From NCBI GenBank assembly GCA_947452325.1, contig CANGCZ010000013.1:1-17083 (forward strand): a stretch of 17,083 bases of DNA, written 5' to 3'. This DNA comes from Comamonadaceae bacterium (GTDB lineage: Bacteria; Pseudomonadota; Gammaproteobacteria; Burkholderiales; Burkholderiaceae_C). The notes under the pieces were generated by a model. That model was not told where the DNA came from. It ran no database searches and saw only the letters and a program-made list of their open reading frames with translations. Within the stretch, counting starts at the first letter, position 1. The number at the start of each line of letters is the position of its first letter. Both the position numbers and the translations under genes were made by a program. This document shows, piece after piece, positions 14,290 through 17,083 of this stretch.

Positions 14290-14709
14290 ATGCGCTATTT
14301 GCACACCATGGTCCGGGTCACTGACCTGGATGCTTCACTGAAGTTTTACCGCGATGCCTTGGGGCTTGAAGTGGTGCGGTCCAAAGAATTTCCATCAGGC
14401 CGTTTCACGCTGGTGTATTTGGCCGCGCCAGGAGACGGTTCGGCACAAGTCGAATTGACTTACAACTGGGACCCTGAAGTCCTGCAAGGCGGGCGCAATT
14501 TTGGTCACCTCGCTTATGCGGTCGACAATATTTACGACACTTGCGAACGTCTTCAACAACACGGCGTGACCATACTCAGACCGCCGCGCGACGGATACAT
14601 GGCGTTTGTCAGATCCCCCGACAACATCTCTGTTGAATTGCTGCAAGCCGGACAAGCCTTGCCACCGGCCGAGCCGTGGGTCGGTATGCCCAACATCGGG
14701 CAATGGTAG
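14290..14709 (+). CDS. gloA: Lactoylglutathione lyase (glyoxalase I)
   Basis: Glyoxalase I isomerises the glutathione hemithioacetal of methylglyoxal to S-lactoylglutathione in the cytoplasm. The 139-residue VOC-fold protein begins MRYLHTMVRVTDLDASLKFY, very close to the E. coli enzyme. The four metal ligands are all present: His5, Glu55 (VELTYNWD), His73 (NFGHLAYAVD) and Glu116 (SVELLQ). The short single-domain length suggests the Ni/Co-dependent bacterial class. It lies 67 bases after the aminotransferase with no strong terminator between them, and 7 bases before uvrC. Confidence 0.95.
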   Translation: MRYLHTMVRVTDLDASLKFYRDALGLEVVRSKEFPSGRFTLVYLAAPGDGSAQVELTYNWDPEVLQGGRNFGHLAYAVDNIYDTCERLQQHGVTILRPPRDGYMAFVRSPDNISVELLQAGQALPPAEPWVGMPNIGQW

Positions 14710-14716
14710 TTTTGCT

Positions 14717-16633
14717 GTGACCGCTGTCACGGGTTCATCGGATCAGGCCAAAGACAACAAGCCGGTTTTTTCGCCCGAGTTGTTGTCGCAGGTCGCGGCA
14801 CTGCCTTCTTTGCCAGGCGTCTACAGGTACTTTGACCTTGAGGGGCAGGTGCTTTATGTTGGCAAAGCCAATCACCTCAAAAAACGCGTCAGCAGTTATT
14901 TTCAAAAGACCCATGACGGCACCCGCATCGGGCACATGGTGTCCAAAATTGCGCGCATGGAAACCACCGTGGTCAGGTCCGAAGCCGAGGCCTTGCTGCT
15001 GGAAAACAATTTAATCAAAAGCCTCAAGCCGCGCTACAACATTCTTTTCCGGGACGACAAAAGCTACCCGTATTTGAAGATCACCCGCGCCAGATCAGCA
15101 GCACCCGATGCGCTGGGACACCCTTCACCCAAATCCATACCGCGCGTGGTGTATTACCGGGGTGCGGTAGACAAGCAGCACGATTACTTCGGGCCTTATC
15201 CCAGCGTGTGGGCCGTGCGCGAAGCCATACAACTGTTACAAAAAGTATTTCGTTTGCGTACTTGCGAAGACACGGTGTTCAGAAACCGCACCCGTCCTTG
15301 TTTGTTGCACCAAATCAAACGGTGTTCAGCACCTTGTGTGGGCTTGATCAGCGAACAAGATTACCAACGCGATGTGCAAAGCGCCTGCGAGTTGCTCCAA
15401 GGCCGCACCAGTGAAGTGATGAAGTCACTCGAGACCCGCATGATGGCGCATGCAGAAGTATTGGCGTTTGAAGCCGCCGCCGACGTGCGTAACCAGATCA
15501 ATGCCTTGTCTAAAGTGTTGCACCAGCAATCGGTGGATTCGGTAGACGATAGAGATGTAGATATTTTGGCCGTGCTGGTGCAAGGCGGCAAAGCCTGTGT
15601 GAACCTGGCCATGGTCAGAGGCGGCAGGCATTTGGGTGACAGTCCGTATTTTCCGACGCATGTAGACAACGCCGACCCGGTGGAAGTGCTCGAAGCCTTC
15701 ATCAGCCAGCATTACCTGGAGATTGCCGCGCCGCCCACCTTGATCACCAGCCATGCAGTGGACAAAGGCCTGGTGCGCGCCTTGAGCGAGCAAATCGGTA
15801 TCAAATTGCACGTGATCCACCAGCCTCGCGAACAACGCAAAGCCTGGCTGGAAATGGCGCAGCAAAATGCGGCCATCAAGCTGACCCGCTTGCTGGCCGA
15901 AGAAGGTTCGCAGCAATCGCGCACCCGGGCCTTGATTGATGCGCTGGATCTCGCCCCTGAAGATTTAGATGGTTTCTTGATTGAGTGTTTCGATATTTCT
16001 CATACATCTGGTGAGGCAACGCAGGCGTCTTGCGTGGTGTTTCACCACCATCAAATGCAGGCAGCGCAATACCGTCGCTACAACATCGAAGACATCACCG
16101 CAGGCGACGACTATGCTGCGATGCGCCAGGTGTTGACGCGTCGCTACAGCAAGCTGGCAGAAGCCGTTCGCGCCGGAGAAGCCAAGTTTCCTGATCTGGT
16201 GTTGATCGATGGCGGTAAAGGCCAGATCAGCATGGCCAAAGCGGTATTTGAGGCTTTGGATTTGGATATTTCCAGGCTGGTCGGTGTGGAAAAAGGCGAA
16301 GGCCGCAAAGTCGGCTTAGAGGAACTGGTGTTTGCCGATGGAAGACCCAAACTCACGCTGACCCAAGATTCAGCCGCCTTGATGCTGGTGGCGCAAATCC
16401 GGGACGAGGCACACCGATTTGCCATCACAGGCATGCGCGCCAAACGCGCCAAGGTCAGAACCGGTGCCAGCAGCCTGGAAGACATCCCCGGCGTCGGTCC
16501 GCGCAAGCGTGCCAAATTACTTCAACGTTTTGGCGGTGTGCGCGGCGTGGCCGACGCCAGTGTGCAAGACCTGTGCACGGTGGAAGGCATATCCACAGAA
16601 CTGGCGCAAGCCATTTACGCAGCGCTGCATTGA
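14717..16633 (+). CDS. uvrC: UvrABC excinuclease subunit C
   Basis: UvrC makes both incisions in nucleotide excision repair after UvrB loads at a lesion. I take GTG at 14717 (638 residues), because the frame upstream lies inside gloA and no in-frame ATG occurs before the first domain. The order is: GIY-YIG nuclease (about 30-110; GVY at 34-36, YVG at 47-49, Glu96), a cysteine-containing segment (CLLHQIKRCSAPCVG), the UVR motif that binds UvrB (about 235-270), the RNase H-like endonuclease domain with its triad Asp426 (FDISH), Asp498 (LIDGGKG) and His566 (AHRF), then tandem helix-hairpin-helix motifs (about 580-638). All catalytic residues look intact. Its stop is one base before the convergent serB stop. 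Confidence 0.97.
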   Translation: MTAVTGSSDQAKDNKPVFSPELLSQVAALPSLPGVYRYFDLEGQVLYVGKANHLKKRVSSYFQKTHDGTRIGHMVSKIARMETTVVRSEAEALLLENNLIKSLKPRYNILFRDDKSYPYLKITRARSAAPDALGHPSPKSIPRVVYYRGAVDKQHDYFGPYPSVWAVREAIQLLQKVFRLRTCEDTVFRNRTRPCLLHQIKRCSAPCVGLISEQDYQRDVQSACELLQGRTSEVMKSLETRMMAHAEVLAFEAAADVRNQINALSKVLHQQSVDSVDDRDVDILAVLVQGGKACVNLAMVRGGRHLGDSPYFPTHVDNADPVEVLEAFISQHYLEIAAPPTLITSHAVDKGLVRALSEQIGIKLHVIHQPREQRKAWLEMAQQNAAIKLTRLLAEEGSQQSRTRALIDALDLAPEDLDGFLIECFDISHTSGEATQASCVVFHHHQMQAAQYRRYNIEDITAGDDYAAMRQVLTRRYSKLAEAVRAGEAKFPDLVLIDGGKGQISMAKAVFEALDLDISRLVGVEKGEGRKVGLEELVFADGRPKLTLTQDSAALMLVAQIRDEAHRFAITGMRAKRAKVRTGASSLEDIPGVGPRKRAKLLQRFGGVRGVADASVQDLCTVEGISTELAQAIYAALH

Positions 16634-16648
16634 TTCAAGGTTGAATCA
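16631..16648. repeat. Inverted repeat at the uvrC / serB junction
   Basis: TGATTCAA (16631-16638) and TTGAATCA (16641-16648) form a perfect 8-base inverted repeat with a two-base centre. It starts at the uvrC stop codon and covers the last codons of the opposite gene. It is AT-rich with no U-run, so a terminator role is possible but weak. Confidence 0.4.
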
Positions 16649-17083
16649 CTTCCAGCATCCGGTCAAGCCCGCCGCTGTCAATCGCGATCTTGGCTTGCTG
16701 CCTGACCTTGGGCTTGGCCTGATACGCGACTGACAATCCGCACCATTGCATCATGGGTAAATCGTTAGAGCCATCACCTACCGCAATGCATTGGCTGGCC
16801 GTGACGCCTAGTTTTTCACTGGTCGCTTGCACCATGTGTTTTTTTTCTTCGCCGTCGCAAATATCACCCCAGTACTGGTCTAGCAAATGACCAGTCAATA
16901 CACCGTCAACGATTTCCAACTTATTGCTGCGCGTGTCATCTATTGCCAGCATGGTTTGCAGTTTGTCAGTGAAGTAGTCAAAACCGCCGCTGACAATCAA
17001 GGTGTGTAGCCCTGCTTGTTGACAAGACGCAATCAGTGGTTTAACGCCCGGATTGAGTTGCAGGCGTTGCTCAAAGACTTGCT
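16635..17083 (-). CDS. serB: Phosphoserine phosphatase, 5' end outside window
   Basis: This is the C-terminal ~148 residues of a HAD-superfamily phosphatase that releases serine from O-phosphoserine, the last step of serine synthesis. The frame is open to the window edge and reads VFEQRLQLNPGVKPLIASCQ before the internal methionine-like codon at 17000, so that is not the real start. HAD motif II is the Ser in IVSGGF, and the metal-binding motif is VGDGSNDLPMM, followed by VAYQAKPKVRQQAKIAI, all typical of SerB. The catalytic DxDST motif I and the N-terminal ACT-like part lie outside the window. It converges on uvrC. Confidence 0.95.
   Translation of the reverse strand, partial: QVFEQRLQLNPGVKPLIASCQQAGLHTLIVSGGFDYFTDKLQTMLAIDDTRSNKLEIVDGVLTGHLLDQYWGDICDGEEKKHMVQATSEKLGVTASQCIAVGDGSNDLPMMQWCGLSVAYQAKPKVRQQAKIAIDSGGLDRMLEVIQP

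Noticed and set aside
14606..14716. Upstream start for uvrC inside gloA
   Set aside because: The extension is Cys/Pro/Ser-rich and reads the gloA coding region in another frame; UvrC proteins normally begin shortly before the GIY-YIG domain.
1..17083. Mobile element, CRISPR array, defence or toxin-antitoxin system
   Set aside because: No transposase, integrase, direct-repeat array, attachment site or recognisable defence protein was found in any frame; the region looks like core chromosome with one possible accessory operon (11285-14222).

Overview
The window reads as a compact chromosomal segment of a betaproteobacterium, most likely Burkholderiales-like. The main support is the gene order ilvI-ilvH-ilvC-psd-pssA-leuA, together with the protein family variants (short Psd, single-copper-free class I KARI, Aat plus Bpt) and a moderately high G+C with CG-rich third positions. 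This assignment comes from recognising families and gene order, not from a search. No stretch longer than about 190 bases lacks a gene, and no tRNA, rRNA, insertion sequence, phage gene or CRISPR array was seen.

Region 1 (1-6100, + strand) is a biosynthetic run. It holds the end of the acetolactate synthase large subunit (cut off by the window), its ACT-domain regulatory subunit, ketol-acid reductoisomerase, the two phosphatidylethanolamine genes psd and pssA, and leuA. The first five genes are tightly spaced (psd overlaps ilvC by one base). leuA is set apart by a 186-base leader containing a 17-codon leucine-rich peptide (MTHLLNTLLLGSQGPGQ) followed by a perfect 9-bp GC-rich hairpin and a U-rich tract. 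This has the layout of a leucine attenuator and is the most interesting regulatory signal in the window.

Region 2 (6101-7237) carries a secreted D,D-endopeptidase of the PBP7 type (pbpG) with a probable TTG start and a plausible sigma-70 promoter. It ends at a 9-bp hairpin shared with the convergent iclR-type gene.

Region 3 (7228-9521, - strand) is an apparent aat-bpt-iclR-type operon. The two aminoacyl-transferases build the primary destabilising N-terminal residues of the bacterial N-degron pathway, and an IclR regulator follows. A crotonase-fold gene (9574-10368) diverges from aat across 52 bases; it lacks both catalytic glutamates of true enoyl-CoA hydratases.

Region 4 (10369-11167, - strand) is a HIT-family protein followed by a small lipoprotein. 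The HIT protein has Asn where the catalytic central His is expected.

Region 5 (11285-14222, + strand) is a three-gene translationally coupled operon: SAM-dependent methyltransferase, beta-hydroxyacid-dehydrogenase-family oxidoreductase with an altered substrate loop, and a class III (GSAM-like) PLP aminotransferase. The pathway is not recognised. It is the best candidate for an undescribed metabolic unit.

Region 6 (14290-17083) has glyoxalase I (gloA), uvrC starting 7 bases after it, and the convergent C-terminal part of phosphoserine phosphatase (serB), which is cut by the window end.
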